From: Thermoplasmata archaeon
Lineage (GTDB): Archaea > Thermoplasmatota > Thermoplasmata > Lutacidiplasmatales > UBA184
Assembly (NCBI GenBank): GCA_030039825.1
Contig: JASHUV010000041.1
Span: 1-9,850, forward strand
Direction of reading: 5' to 3'
DNA: 9,850 nucleotides
Positions within the stretch are counted from its first letter, which is position 1. Each line of letters begins with the position of its first letter. A program made the position numbers and the translations under genes. Below, piece after piece: positions 1 through 6,668 of the stretch. Below the pieces are notes generated by a model. The model was not told where the DNA came from. It worked only from the letters and a program-made list of their open reading frames with translations, and searched no databases.

Positions 1-375
1 GCAGAGCTTCGTGAGGTCGATCGTCTCCGCGGCCCGGATCGCCCGGTCGACGACGCGCGAGACCTCGATGGCCCGCGGGTGGGGGGGCCCGGGCTCGAAC
101 ATCGGCGAGGAGAGCGGGACGAGCTCGGCGTTCGTGGTGAGCGTGCCGGCGTTCGGCGTGTCGGGGTAGGGTTTCCCCGGCTCGAGCTTGACGCCGCAGA
201 GGACGGCCGTCTCGCCGAGGCGGGCGAGGGCGGAGCCGTCGGCGGAGGCGACGAAGCCGGGCACGACGCTCGCCTTCCGGTAGTCGTCGAGGCCCCGCCC
301 GTCGAGGCGTTTCCCGGACCGGGCGAGGTCGAGGAGGTGGCTCGTGAGGATCTCGGCGGCGACCTCGTCGCTCAT
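1..375 (-). CDS. rrp42: Exosome complex component Rrp42 (5'-end fragment, truncated by window edge)
   Basis: The first 125 codons of an RNase PH-fold exosome subunit are present; the rest lies beyond position 1. The ATG at 375-373 shares ATGA with the rrp41 stop, so translation is probably coupled; a GGGGGTGG stretch just upstream could act as a Shine-Dalgarno site. Visible family features are an N-terminal helix, KRLDGRGLDDYR (about residues 22-33), a first strand ending SADGSALARLGET (about 45-57), and the PNAGTLTTNAELVPLSSP segment typical of Rrp42. In archaea Rrp42 has no catalytic site of its own. It alternates with Rrp41 in a hexameric ring that degrades or tails RNA 3' ends in the cytoplasm, and it contributes to RNA binding at the Rrp41 active site. 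Its position directly after rrp41 fits the conserved superoperon. The identity is secure; the C-terminus cannot be assessed. Confidence 0.95.
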   Translation of the reverse strand, partial: MSDEVAAEILTSHLLDLARSGKRLDGRGLDDYRKASVVPGFVASADGSALARLGETAVLCGVKLEPGKPYPDTPNAGTLTTNAELVPLSSPMFEPGPPHPRAIEVSRVVDRAIRAAETIDLTKLC

Positions 376-1127
376 GCCGCCACCCCCGGGCTCGGCGCGT
401 CGGCGCCGTACCGCGTGCGGAGCGCCTCCCGCATCACCTCGTAGATCTTCCGGCAGCCGCCGACGCCGAGGTCGAGGGCCCGGTGGAGCTCCTCGCGGGT
501 CATGTGCCCCTCCATCTGCAGGAGCACGAGCCGGCCCGACTGGGGGACGAGGGCCATCGGGAGGTCGGCGGAGCCGTAGTTGTCCTCCTCCTTCTTGAGA
601 TCGAGGACGATCGAGTCGGCGACCTTCCCGACCGCGACCGCCGGCACGAGGTCGACCATCGGGATCCCGGCGTCGGCGAGGGCCACGGAGGCCGCCACGA
701 GGCCGGCGCAGCGCGTCCCGGCGTTCGCCTGGAGGACCTCGATGTAGACGTCGATCGACGTCCGGGGGTACTCCTCGACGAAGATGACGGACTCGAACGC
801 CTCGGCGATGACCTTCGAGATCTCCTGGGAGCGGCGGTCGAGCCCCGGCCGCTTCCGCTCGTCGACGGAGAACGCCGCCATGTTGTAGCGGCACTGGACG
901 ATCGCCTTGTTGTTCTGCTGCAGGTGGCGCGGGTGCACCTCGCGCGGCCCGTAGACCGCCGCCATGACCTTGTTCGCGCCCCACTCGACGAACGCCGAGC
1001 CGTCGGCCTGCTTCAAGGGGCCCGCCGTGATGGCGAGCGGCCTCAGCTCGTCGGCCTTCCGTCCGTCGATCCTCCGCCCGTCCGCCGTGATGAGGACGGG
1101 CACGTCCTTCGCTCCTATGCTTCCCAT
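372..1127 (-). CDS. rrp41: Exosome complex exonuclease Rrp41 (catalytic RNase PH subunit)
   Basis: This 251-residue protein is the catalytic subunit of the archaeal exosome, which phosphorolytically shortens RNA from the 3' end and can run in reverse to add tails. One RNase PH domain fills the protein. RIDGRKADELRP lies at about 19-30. The phosphate-binding pair R98-R99 sits in GLDRRSQE, and the acidic residues D182 and D188 lie in EEDNYGSADLPMAL; these match the catalytic positions I recall from Sulfolobus Rrp41, even in numbering, so the enzyme should be active. The length is normal for the family, with a short Ala/Pro-rich tail. The ATG at 1127 has AGAAGGAAGG a few bases upstream, the best ribosome-binding site in the cluster. 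It follows rrp4 by 37 bp and overlaps rrp42 by 4 bp, fitting equal production of the two ring partners. Confidence 0.97.
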   Translation of the reverse strand: MGSIGAKDVPVLITADGRRIDGRKADELRPLAITAGPLKQADGSAFVEWGANKVMAAVYGPREVHPRHLQQNNKAIVQCRYNMAAFSVDERKRPGLDRRSQEISKVIAEAFESVIFVEEYPRTSIDVYIEVLQANAGTRCAGLVAASVALADAGIPMVDLVPAVAVGKVADSIVLDLKKEEDNYGSADLPMALVPQSGRLVLLQMEGHMTREELHRALDLGVGGCRKIYEVMREALRTRYGADAPSPGVAA

Positions 1128-1164
1128 CGTCCTTCCTTCTCCTCGGTCCTACTTCCGAATCCCG

Positions 1165-1995
1165 TTACTCGTCCTGGGAGGGGGTCTCCTCGTCCTCCTC
1201 GGCCGGCGCCCGCGCCGGTTCCGGGGGGGTGTGCCACGGGCCGGGGCCGGCGTGACCCGACGGTCCGGCCGGCGCCTCCGTGGCGGTGAGGTAGCTCGTG
1301 ATCCGCTCGGTCAAGCCCGAGCGCTGACCCTCCTCCTCGATGAGGCGGAGGCTCTCGGCGACGCGGCGCATCGCCTCCTCGGAACCGTCGACCCAGACCC
1401 GGCCGTTCTGGCCGACCACGATCCTGGCGCCGGTGTGGCGGGTGAGGGTGGTGATCATCGAGCCGCCCCGGCCGATCACGCGGGGGACGCGGGCCGGCGA
1501 GATCGGGACGATCGTGCCGCCCTCGAGCTTCCCGAGACCGTCCCCGTTCATCGTGACGCCGATCCGGCCCGTGGCATCGAGGCTCTCGACGGCGACGACG
1601 ACCGAGTCCCCGACGCGGAGATAGTTCTCCGTCTCGCCGAAGTCGATCTTCCACGGCGTCCCCGTCATGTGGAGGGGGGCCCAGCGCGGGGCGCCGATGT
1701 CGAGGAGCCAGAAGGTGCCCTGCACGTCGGTGACCGTGCCGACGACGACGTCCCCCGCGTGGGGGATGTACCGGCCGGAGAGCGGCACGATCCGGACCAT
1801 CGGCGGGCGTCGGGAGACGAAGCCGACGATGCTCGCGTAGGTCTTCCCGTGGACCCGGTAGGTCCCGGGACCCGGTTGAAGGCCCGATCCGGCGATCTCA
1901 TCGCCGGGGAGGACTAGTACGCGTTCGCGGTCCGAAGGCGCGCCGGCGCCCTCGCGGCCCCGGTCCCGGGGGCCGTGTCGATGTCCATTGCCCAT
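1165..1995 (-). CDS. rrp4: Exosome RNA-binding cap protein Rrp4 (S1 and KH domains)
   Basis: The protein has 276 residues. Rrp4 forms part of the trimeric cap on the Rrp41/Rrp42 ring and guides RNA into the channel. Domains in order: a basic N-terminal extension (1-25), an N-terminal barrel beginning VLVLPGDEI (26-34) and including YRVHGKTYASIVG, an S1 domain (about 80-150, GDVVVGTVTDVQ to GRIGVTMNG), and a KH domain (about 160-222) with its GxxG loop in VIGRGGSMI (173-181). Residues 238-276 are a Pro/Gly-rich, then acidic tail ending EEDEETPSQDE, outside the conserved core. The ATG at 1995 is the only in-frame ATG near the start; the basic 25-residue leader is longer than in many Rrp4 proteins. 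GGTG about 15 bases upstream is a weak ribosome-binding candidate. The gene follows SBDS by 35 bp and precedes rrp41 by 37 bp. Confidence 0.96.
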   Translation of the reverse strand: MGNGHRHGPRDRGREGAGAPSDRERVLVLPGDEIAGSGLQPGPGTYRVHGKTYASIVGFVSRRPPMVRIVPLSGRYIPHAGDVVVGTVTDVQGTFWLLDIGAPRWAPLHMTGTPWKIDFGETENYLRVGDSVVVAVESLDATGRIGVTMNGDGLGKLEGGTIVPISPARVPRVIGRGGSMITTLTRHTGARIVVGQNGRVWVDGSEEAMRRVAESLRLIEEEGQRSGLTERITSYLTATEAPAGPSGHAGPGPWHTPPEPARAPAEEDEETPSQDE

Positions 1996-2030
1996 TGTGA
2001 TGCGTGCACCGCGGCGCGGACCGGGGGACG

Positions 2031-2726
2031 CTATTTAACGAGGGCGGTCTCCGCGGTCCCCTTCGTCCTCGCGTTGAGCTTCGCGTAGAGCTCCGTCTGG
2101 ACGCCGCCGGGGATCTCGAGCACCCCGCTCCACGACCCGTTCGCGAGCCAGCTCTCCCCGGTCAGCCGGCCGATCGCCTTCAGCTCGCCGATGAGCCGGG
2201 GGTAGTGCTGGGCGGGCAGCGTGATCCGGACCTTGACGACCTCGAGCCGGATCGGCAGGAGGGGGCGGAGCTTCGCGAGGACCTCCTCGACCTGCTGGTC
2301 GGCCGGTCGGAACGGGTCGATGTGGACCTTCGCCTCGGTCATCGCCGCGTCGATGCGGTTCGGCGGGTGGGGCGCGCCGGTCTGCGGGTTGAGGGCGTTG
2401 CGGGCGATCGTGGCAACGATCTGCTGGCGCTTCGCCTTCTCGAGGGCGTGGCGCTGTTCGGTGGTGACCTGGACCTCGCCCTTGAGGACGATCTCCCGGG
2501 CGATCGCGGCGAGGTCCCGGGTGTGGAAGGTCCTCTCGAGGTGCTCCTCGGAGACCTTCTCCCCCTTCTTCGCGTCCTTGAAGACCTGCTCGAGCGCGAG
2601 CCAGTCGGCGCGGTCCACCTCCTGGCCGTCCTTCAGGCGCTGGGCGGCCGCCGGGTCGACGAGGACCTCGAAGTGGGAGCCCCCGGTGACCCAGCGCGCG
2701 ACGACGGCGTCCTCGACCCGGACCAC
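2031..2726 (-). CDS. Ribosome maturation protein SBDS/Sdo1 family
   Basis: This 231-residue protein matches the usual archaeal length for SBDS, the factor that in eukaryotes works with EFL1 to release eIF6 from new large ribosomal subunits; an equivalent role with aIF6 and aEF2 is assumed in archaea. The N-terminal FYSH domain (about 1-85) starts VRVEDAVVAR and includes HFEVLVDP. A helical middle domain holds the family signature NPQTGAPHPPNRI (113-125). The C-terminal ferredoxin-like domain (about 165-231) contains LTGESWLANGSWSG. The start is a GTG at 2726, not an ATG; it gives the expected MVRVEDA-type N-terminus, and GAGAGG lies about 7 bases upstream. It sits 33 bp after psmA and 35 bp before rrp4, with no promoter visible in either gap, so it is probably transcribed with them. 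Confidence 0.96.
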   Translation of the reverse strand: MVRVEDAVVARWVTGGSHFEVLVDPAAAQRLKDGQEVDRADWLALEQVFKDAKKGEKVSEEHLERTFHTRDLAAIAREIVLKGEVQVTTEQRHALEKAKRQQIVATIARNALNPQTGAPHPPNRIDAAMTEAKVHIDPFRPADQQVEEVLAKLRPLLPIRLEVVKVRITLPAQHYPRLIGELKAIGRLTGESWLANGSWSGVLEIPGGVQTELYAKLNARTKGTAETALVK

Positions 2727-2759
2727 GATCGCGCCTCTCGAGCGCGGGTCCGCGCCGGC

Positions 2760-3509
2760 CTACGACCGGCCCGACTTCCCGCCGAGCGGCGGGAGGCGGG
2801 CGACGTACTTCTGGGTTTCCTCGGTCGTGAAGCGGCGGGCCCCCTTCGCGCGGTCGATCGTCAGGACCTCGACCTGGGCGAGGTTCGCCGAGTCGTCGAG
2901 CGACTGGCGGAGCCCCTCGAGGGCGAGGAGGACGGCGCCGTCGGCGTCGAGGTTCGGCCGGTACTTTTGCTCGAAGAGCTCCATCGCCGGTCCCTTGTTC
3001 CCGCCGGTGCTCGTCGCGCGGAAGCTCGTGAGCGAACCCGACGGCTCCGTCTCGAACAGCTTCACGCCGGTCTCGTCGAAGCCGCCGACGAGGAGCGCCG
3101 TGCCGAACGGCCGGACGCCGCCGAACTGGGTGTACTGTTGCTTGTAGTCGCAGATCCGGCGCACGAGGAGCTCGACGGAGATCGGCTCGGCGTAGGTGAC
3201 CCGGTTGATCTGCGAGGCGATGCGCGCGTAGTCGACGAGCACCCGCGCGTCGGCGACGAGGCCGGCCGTCGCGCAGGCGATGTGCTCGTCGATCAGGTGG
3301 ATCTTCTCGAGGCTCGCGGGCTCCGCGAGCTTCGGGTTCGGGATCCGCCGGTCGGCGACCAGGGCGACCCCGTCGGGGTAGACGACCCCGGCGGTCGTCG
3401 CGCCCCGCCGGACCGCCTCCCGGGCGTACTCGACCTGGAAGAGGCGTCCGTCCGGCGAGAAGACGGTGATCGCGCGGTCGTAGGCCATCTGGCCCGGTTG
3501 CATCTCCAT
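2760..3509 (-). CDS. psmA: Proteasome subunit alpha (20S core particle)
   Basis: Seven copies of this protein form each outer ring of the archaeal 20S proteasome; the ring gates substrate entry and docks ATPases such as PAN. The N-terminus MQPGQMAYDRAITVFSPDGR closely follows Thermoplasma acidophilum PsmA and includes the YDR gate motif and the proline-turn region. VEYAREAVRRG, GLVADARVLVDYAR and QQYTQFGGVRPFG are further hallmarks. The lysine in SLEKIHLID matches the pocket that receives the HbYX tails of the ATPases (K66 in Thermoplasma). The reading frame stays open up to 3605, but that extension would span the TATA box, so I start at ATG 3509, 249 residues; the ATG at 3503 would match Thermoplasma exactly and is possible. 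GGGGGT upstream may be a ribosome-binding site. The C-terminal GGKSGRS tail is variable sequence. First gene of the five-gene cluster. Confidence 0.97.
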   Translation of the reverse strand: MEMQPGQMAYDRAITVFSPDGRLFQVEYAREAVRRGATTAGVVYPDGVALVADRRIPNPKLAEPASLEKIHLIDEHIACATAGLVADARVLVDYARIASQINRVTYAEPISVELLVRRICDYKQQYTQFGGVRPFGTALLVGGFDETGVKLFETEPSGSLTSFRATSTGGNKGPAMELFEQKYRPNLDADGAVLLALEGLRQSLDDSANLAQVEVLTIDRAKGARRFTTEETQKYVARLPPLGGKSGRS

Positions 3510-3550
3510 CGCCGTCGAACCCCCGGAGCGGACGGGCCCACCCGGGCCCC

Positions 3551-3558
3551 CTTTATAA
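3551..3558 (-). promoter_or_regulatory. TATA box for the psmA-SBDS-rrp4-rrp41-rrp42 cluster
   Basis: On the minus strand the sequence reads TTATAAAG, an AT island in very GC-rich DNA. Its centre is about 45 bases upstream of the psmA ATG at 3509. With transcription starting about 25 bases after an archaeal TATA box, the leader would be about 20 nt and would include the GGGGGT ribosome-binding candidate. I see no typical purine-rich BRE next to it. No comparable AT-rich box precedes SBDS, rrp4, rrp41 or rrp42, so it probably serves all five genes. Confidence 0.75.
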
Positions 3559-3611
3559 CAGGTCGCCGGACGATTACGCCGGGGTAGGCGCCGCCGCGCT
3601 GCCACCCCAAC

Positions 3612-3617
3612 CTTAAC
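3612..3617 (+). promoter_or_regulatory. Weak TATA-like element for the DUF255 thioredoxin gene
   Basis: CTTAAC, preceded by CACCCCAAC, is centred about 28 bases before the ATG at 3643. That spacing is expected for a leaderless archaeal transcript. The match to a TATA box is poor. The stronger TTTATAAC upstream (3552-3559) is nearly symmetric and could also serve this direction, with a leader of roughly 60 nt. Confidence 0.35.
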
Positions 3618-3642
3618 GCCCCGCCCGGGGTCGCCGGCCGCG

Positions 3643-5778
3643 ATGGGACGCGAGGCCGGGGGCGGCGAGCGCGCGGTCGGCGGCCGTCGGCTCGCCCAAG
3701 CTCAATCGGCCTACTTACGCTCGGCGGCCGAGCAGGGGATCGAATGGCACCCGTGGGGCCCGGAGCCGTTCGAGCGGGCGGCGAAGCTCCACCGGCCGGT
3801 CCTCCTCGACATCGGCGCGGCGTGGTGCCACTGGTGCCACGTGATGGACGAGGGGACCTACTCCGACGCCGAGGTCACGCGGCTCATCAACGAGAACTTC
3901 GTCGCGGTCAAGGTCGACCGCGACGAGAACCCCGAGGTCGACCGGCGCTACCAGCGACAGGTCGGCGCGCTCACCGGCGAGGGCGGCTGGCCCCTCACCG
4001 GGTTCCTCACCCCCGACGGCGCGGCGTTCTTCGGGGGAACGTACTTCCCGGCGACCGACCAGCACGGGCGTCCGGGCTTCCGCCGGGTGCTCAAGGAGGT
4101 CGACCGGCTCTGGCGCACCGCGCCCGGCACGATCCAGGAGAACACCGGCGCCGTGGCCGCGGCGGTGGTGCGGATGTCGGAGGGGGCCCGGCCCTCCGGC
4201 CGGGCCGGCGCCGGCCGGTCCTTCGTCGGCGGTGTCGCGGCCCGTCTCGCGAGCTCCTTCGACCCGGTCCACGCCGGGTTCGGGCAGGCGCCGAAGTTCC
4301 CCCACCCGAGCGCGCTCGCCTTCCTGCACTGGGAGGGATTCGCCACCGGCGAGGAACGGCCCACCGCGCGCGCGCTCGAGACGCTGCTCAAGATGGCCGA
4401 CGGCGGGATGAACGACCAGCTCGCCGGGGGCTTCCACCGCTACTCGGTCGACGAGGGCTGGCACATCCCCCACTTCGAGAAGATGGGGATCGACAACGCC
4501 GCGCTCCTCGCGTCGTACGAGGAGGGGGTCCGGGCGTTCGGCGACCCGCGTCTCCTCGAGACGCTGACGGGCACGGCCGGCTGGGTCCGCACCGTCCTCG
4601 GCGACCCGGACGGCGGCTTCGCCGCGAGCCAGGACGCGGACAACGCGCCCGGCGACGACGGCGCGTACTTCACCTGGAGCCGGAAGGAGATCGACGGCGC
4701 GCTCGAGCCGACCGACGCGAAGCTCGTGCGCCTCCTCTTCGGGGTGGGGACGGAGGGACGGATGCCCCACGATCCGGAGCGGAACGTCCTCTTCCGCGCC
4801 GCCGCCCTGCCGGAGGTCGCCTCGGGGCTCGGTCTCTCCCCCGAGGAGGCGGGCCGCCGGCTCGAGGCGGCCCTCGCCACCCTCCGGGCGGTCCGGGCCC
4901 AGCGGCCGACGCCGGTCGTGGATCGCGCGCGGTACGCCGGCATCAACGGCGCCATGATCGGATCGCTCGCCCGGGCCGCCCGGACGCTCGCCGACCCGGC
5001 GCTGCTCGCCGACGCCCGTCGGGCCGCCGACCGCCTCCTCGCCCGGGCGTACCGGCCGGAGGCCGGGATCGCCCATCGTCTCGGGGCCGACGGGGGGAGC
5101 GGCTTCGGTCGTCTCGAGGACAACGCCCTCGTCGCCGCCGGGCTCGTCGAGCTCGCGGGGGCGAGCGCCGAACCGAGGTACGCCCAGGCGGCCGGCGCGC
5201 TCCTCGGGCTCATCGAGCGCGAGTTCCGCTCGGACGCCGGTCCGCTCCTCGACCTCGCCCCCCGCCTCTACGACGGGCCCGTCATCGGGGCGCTCGGGGA
5301 GAAGGTCTATCCGGTCGAGGACACCCCGAACCTCGCCCCGAACGCCGCCGTGGCCCTCGCGGAGATCCGTTACGCCGCCCTCGTCGGGGAGCTCGGGGCC
5401 GGAGGCCCCCTCGATCGTGCGCGGTCGCTGCTCGGCGCCCTCCTGCCGCGCCTCGACGGGGCCGGCCTCTTCGGCGCCGGCACCGCGCTCGCCGTCGGTC
5501 TCGCGGAGACCCCCGCGGCCCGGGTCGTCGTCGTCGGAAGCGGGGCCGCGGCCGACGCGCTCGCGCGCGCGGCCGAGAGGACTTGGCACCCGAACGCGTG
5601 GGTCTTCCGCGGCGTCCCGCCGGAGCCGTTCTCCCTGCCGGAGGAGCTCGCCGGAGCGGGGGGCCCGTCCGGAGGCGCCCGGGCCCTCCTGTGCTTCGGC
5701 GATCGCTGCCTCCCCCCGATCACGGAGCCGGCGGCCCTCTCGGCGGCGCTGCGCGGGGCCGAACGGCCTCGAGCGTAG
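3643..5778 (+). CDS. DUF255 thioredoxin-domain protein, YyaL/SPATA20 family
   Basis: The protein has 711 residues, near the family's usual size. The N-terminal thioredoxin-like domain (about 15-160) opens with the family's RLAxxxSxYL and WHPWG signatures. It carries a CHWC redox motif (C62, C65) in AAWCHWCHVMDE, then GGWPLTGFLTPDG and GGTYFP. The rest resembles an (alpha/alpha)6 barrel of the N-acylglucosamine 2-epimerase type, with the conserved APKFPHP (216-222), FHRYSVDEGWHIPHFEKM (264-281) and DADN...GAYFTWS (331-346). LLCFGDRCLPPITEP near the C-terminus is also typical. The biochemical role of the family is not settled; a thiol-dependent or carbohydrate-related function is only inferred. 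The barrel segment that usually reads like DDKVLTSWNGLM is here PVVDRARYAGINGAMI, so it is divergent. No signal peptide is seen, so it is probably cytoplasmic. It is transcribed divergently from psmA and overlaps the phosphoesterase gene by 59 bp at its 3' end. Confidence 0.93.
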   Translation: MGREAGGGERAVGGRRLAQAQSAYLRSAAEQGIEWHPWGPEPFERAAKLHRPVLLDIGAAWCHWCHVMDEGTYSDAEVTRLINENFVAVKVDRDENPEVDRRYQRQVGALTGEGGWPLTGFLTPDGAAFFGGTYFPATDQHGRPGFRRVLKEVDRLWRTAPGTIQENTGAVAAAVVRMSEGARPSGRAGAGRSFVGGVAARLASSFDPVHAGFGQAPKFPHPSALAFLHWEGFATGEERPTARALETLLKMADGGMNDQLAGGFHRYSVDEGWHIPHFEKMGIDNAALLASYEEGVRAFGDPRLLETLTGTAGWVRTVLGDPDGGFAASQDADNAPGDDGAYFTWSRKEIDGALEPTDAKLVRLLFGVGTEGRMPHDPERNVLFRAAALPEVASGLGLSPEEAGRRLEAALATLRAVRAQRPTPVVDRARYAGINGAMIGSLARAARTLADPALLADARRAADRLLARAYRPEAGIAHRLGADGGSGFGRLEDNALVAAGLVELAGASAEPRYAQAAGALLGLIEREFRSDAGPLLDLAPRLYDGPVIGALGEKVYPVEDTPNLAPNAAVALAEIRYAALVGELGAGGPLDRARSLLGALLPRLDGAGLFGAGTALAVGLAETPAARVVVVGSGAAADALARAAERTWHPNAWVFRGVPPEPFSLPEELAGAGGPSGGARALLCFGDRCLPPITEPAALSAALRGAERPRA

Positions 5779-6544
5779 GGATCGGACCGAGGTCGGTCCC
5801 GTCGAGCAGGTAGGCCCGGGCCTCGCCGAGGGCCAGGAAGCGCGAGAACAGGAACGACCGGCTCGGTCTCGGGCGCCGGCGGTTGAGGGGCTCGGTACCG
5901 GCGATCGGATTGAACGCCGGGAGGACGATCACCTCCCGCGCCCGGGTCCGGCGGGCGCGGCGTCTCCGGCCGACCGGGGGCGGCGGGAGCACGGCCCGGA
6001 CCCAGCAACGCTCCTTGCCGAGCCCGACGTCCGCCGAGGGGGCGAGCCGGAACCCGGGGTGGAGGTGGCCGGCCACCTGGCGCCTCGCCCCGAGAACCTC
6101 CTTCGACGGCCAGCAGTGGCCGTGGAAGATCCCGATGCCGTCGCGGACCATCCCCGTGGCGGGCGCGATATCGACCTCCCGGGGGAGGTGGCGGTCGAGC
6201 CCGACGTCGTGGTTCCCCCGGACGACGGCGATCTCGAGCCCCTCCTCGAGGAGGGTCCCGAAGAACCGGAAGATGAGGGGGCGCAACGGAGGTGGGACCC
6301 CGACGATCGGGTGCTTGACGTCCCCCGCGATCACCAGGCGGCGGGCGCCCGTTCGGCGGGCCGCGTCGACGAGCTCGGAGGCGAGTCGGTCCGGAGCGGC
6401 CTCCGGTGGTCCCCCCCCCAGGCGATCGTGCGCGCCGAGGCCGAGATGGAGGTCCGCGAGGATCAGCGTGGCCCGTGACCGGCCGCCGGGCCGGACGAGG
6501 AGGAGCGGTCGCCCCGGCACGGGGGCGAGCCGGGCCTCCGACAC
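5720..6544 (-). CDS. Metallophosphoesterase, archaeal SbcD/Mre11-related (COG1407-like)
   Basis: A calcineurin-fold phosphoesterase of 274 residues. All metal-binding blocks are present in order: DLHLG (31-35), GDVKH (74-78), GNHD (110-113), HGHCWP (141-146) and GHLHPG (159-164). HGHxWP is characteristic of the archaeal SbcD-related group (COG1407). Members are predicted Mn-dependent phosphoesterases or nucleases of unproven substrate; the gene is not next to a Rad50-like partner here, so a repair role should not be assumed. The frame is open to 6895, but most of that overlaps the divergent surface-protein gene. I choose GTG 6544 because it gives the expected short N-terminus before LLLV...ATLILADLH. 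An in-frame GTG at 6604 would add 20 residues, but that stretch has more A/T third positions (5 of 20) than the gene. The C-terminus overlaps the DUF255 gene by 59 bp. Confidence 0.9.
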   Translation of the reverse strand: MSEARLAPVPGRPLLLVRPGGRSRATLILADLHLGLGAHDRLGGGPPEAAPDRLASELVDAARRTGARRLVIAGDVKHPIVGVPPPLRPLIFRFFGTLLEEGLEIAVVRGNHDVGLDRHLPREVDIAPATGMVRDGIGIFHGHCWPSKEVLGARRQVAGHLHPGFRLAPSADVGLGKERCWVRAVLPPPPVGRRRRARRTRAREVIVLPAFNPIAGTEPLNRRRPRPSRSFLFSRFLALGEARAYLLDGTDLGPIPTLEAVRPRAAPPRGPPAP

Positions 6545-6630
6545 ACGTCCGGGGATGCGGTCCGGGCCATCAGGGTTCGCCCCGCGGCGGGCGCTCGTAC
6601 CCACGTTTCCGGCACGAACATGGTAGCCCC

Positions 6631-6637
6631 TTTTTAT
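6631..6637 (+). promoter_or_regulatory. TATA box for the surface-protein gene
   Basis: TTTTTAT follows a C-rich run and is centred about 35 bases before the ATG at 6669. Transcription would begin roughly 6658-6662, so the mRNA would have a leader of about 10 nt or less. It is the only AT-rich island in the 124-bp gap between the divergent phosphoesterase and surface-protein genes. Confidence 0.6.
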
Positions 6638-6639
6638 CG
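6632..6639 (-). promoter_or_regulatory. Possible TATA element for the metallophosphoesterase gene
   Basis: On the minus strand the AT island reads GATAAAAA. It is about 91 bases upstream of the preferred GTG at 6544, implying a leader of about 65 nt, or about 31 bases upstream of the alternative GTG at 6604, which would then be nearly leaderless. The same island serves the divergent surface-protein gene. The evidence is base composition and placement only. Confidence 0.35.
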
Positions 6640-6668
6640 ACCGGCGCGCATGCCGCCCCGAGACCCCG

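Noticed and set aside
2004..3587. 527-codon plus-strand frame opposite SBDS and psmA
   Set aside because: Both minus-strand genes are firmly identified. This frame gives Arg/Asp/Glu/Leu-rich translation without motifs.
3510..3605. N-terminal extension of psmA by 32 residues
   Set aside because: The extension spans the TATA box and its basic, Gly/Pro-rich sequence is not found in proteasome alpha subunits, which begin close to MQxGQMAYDR.
3715..5589. 624-codon open frame antisense to the DUF255 gene
   Set aside because: It lies entirely opposite a gene with clear family motifs. The translation is Arg/Gly/Glu/Pro-rich with no recognisable domain, as expected for shadow frames in very GC-rich DNA.
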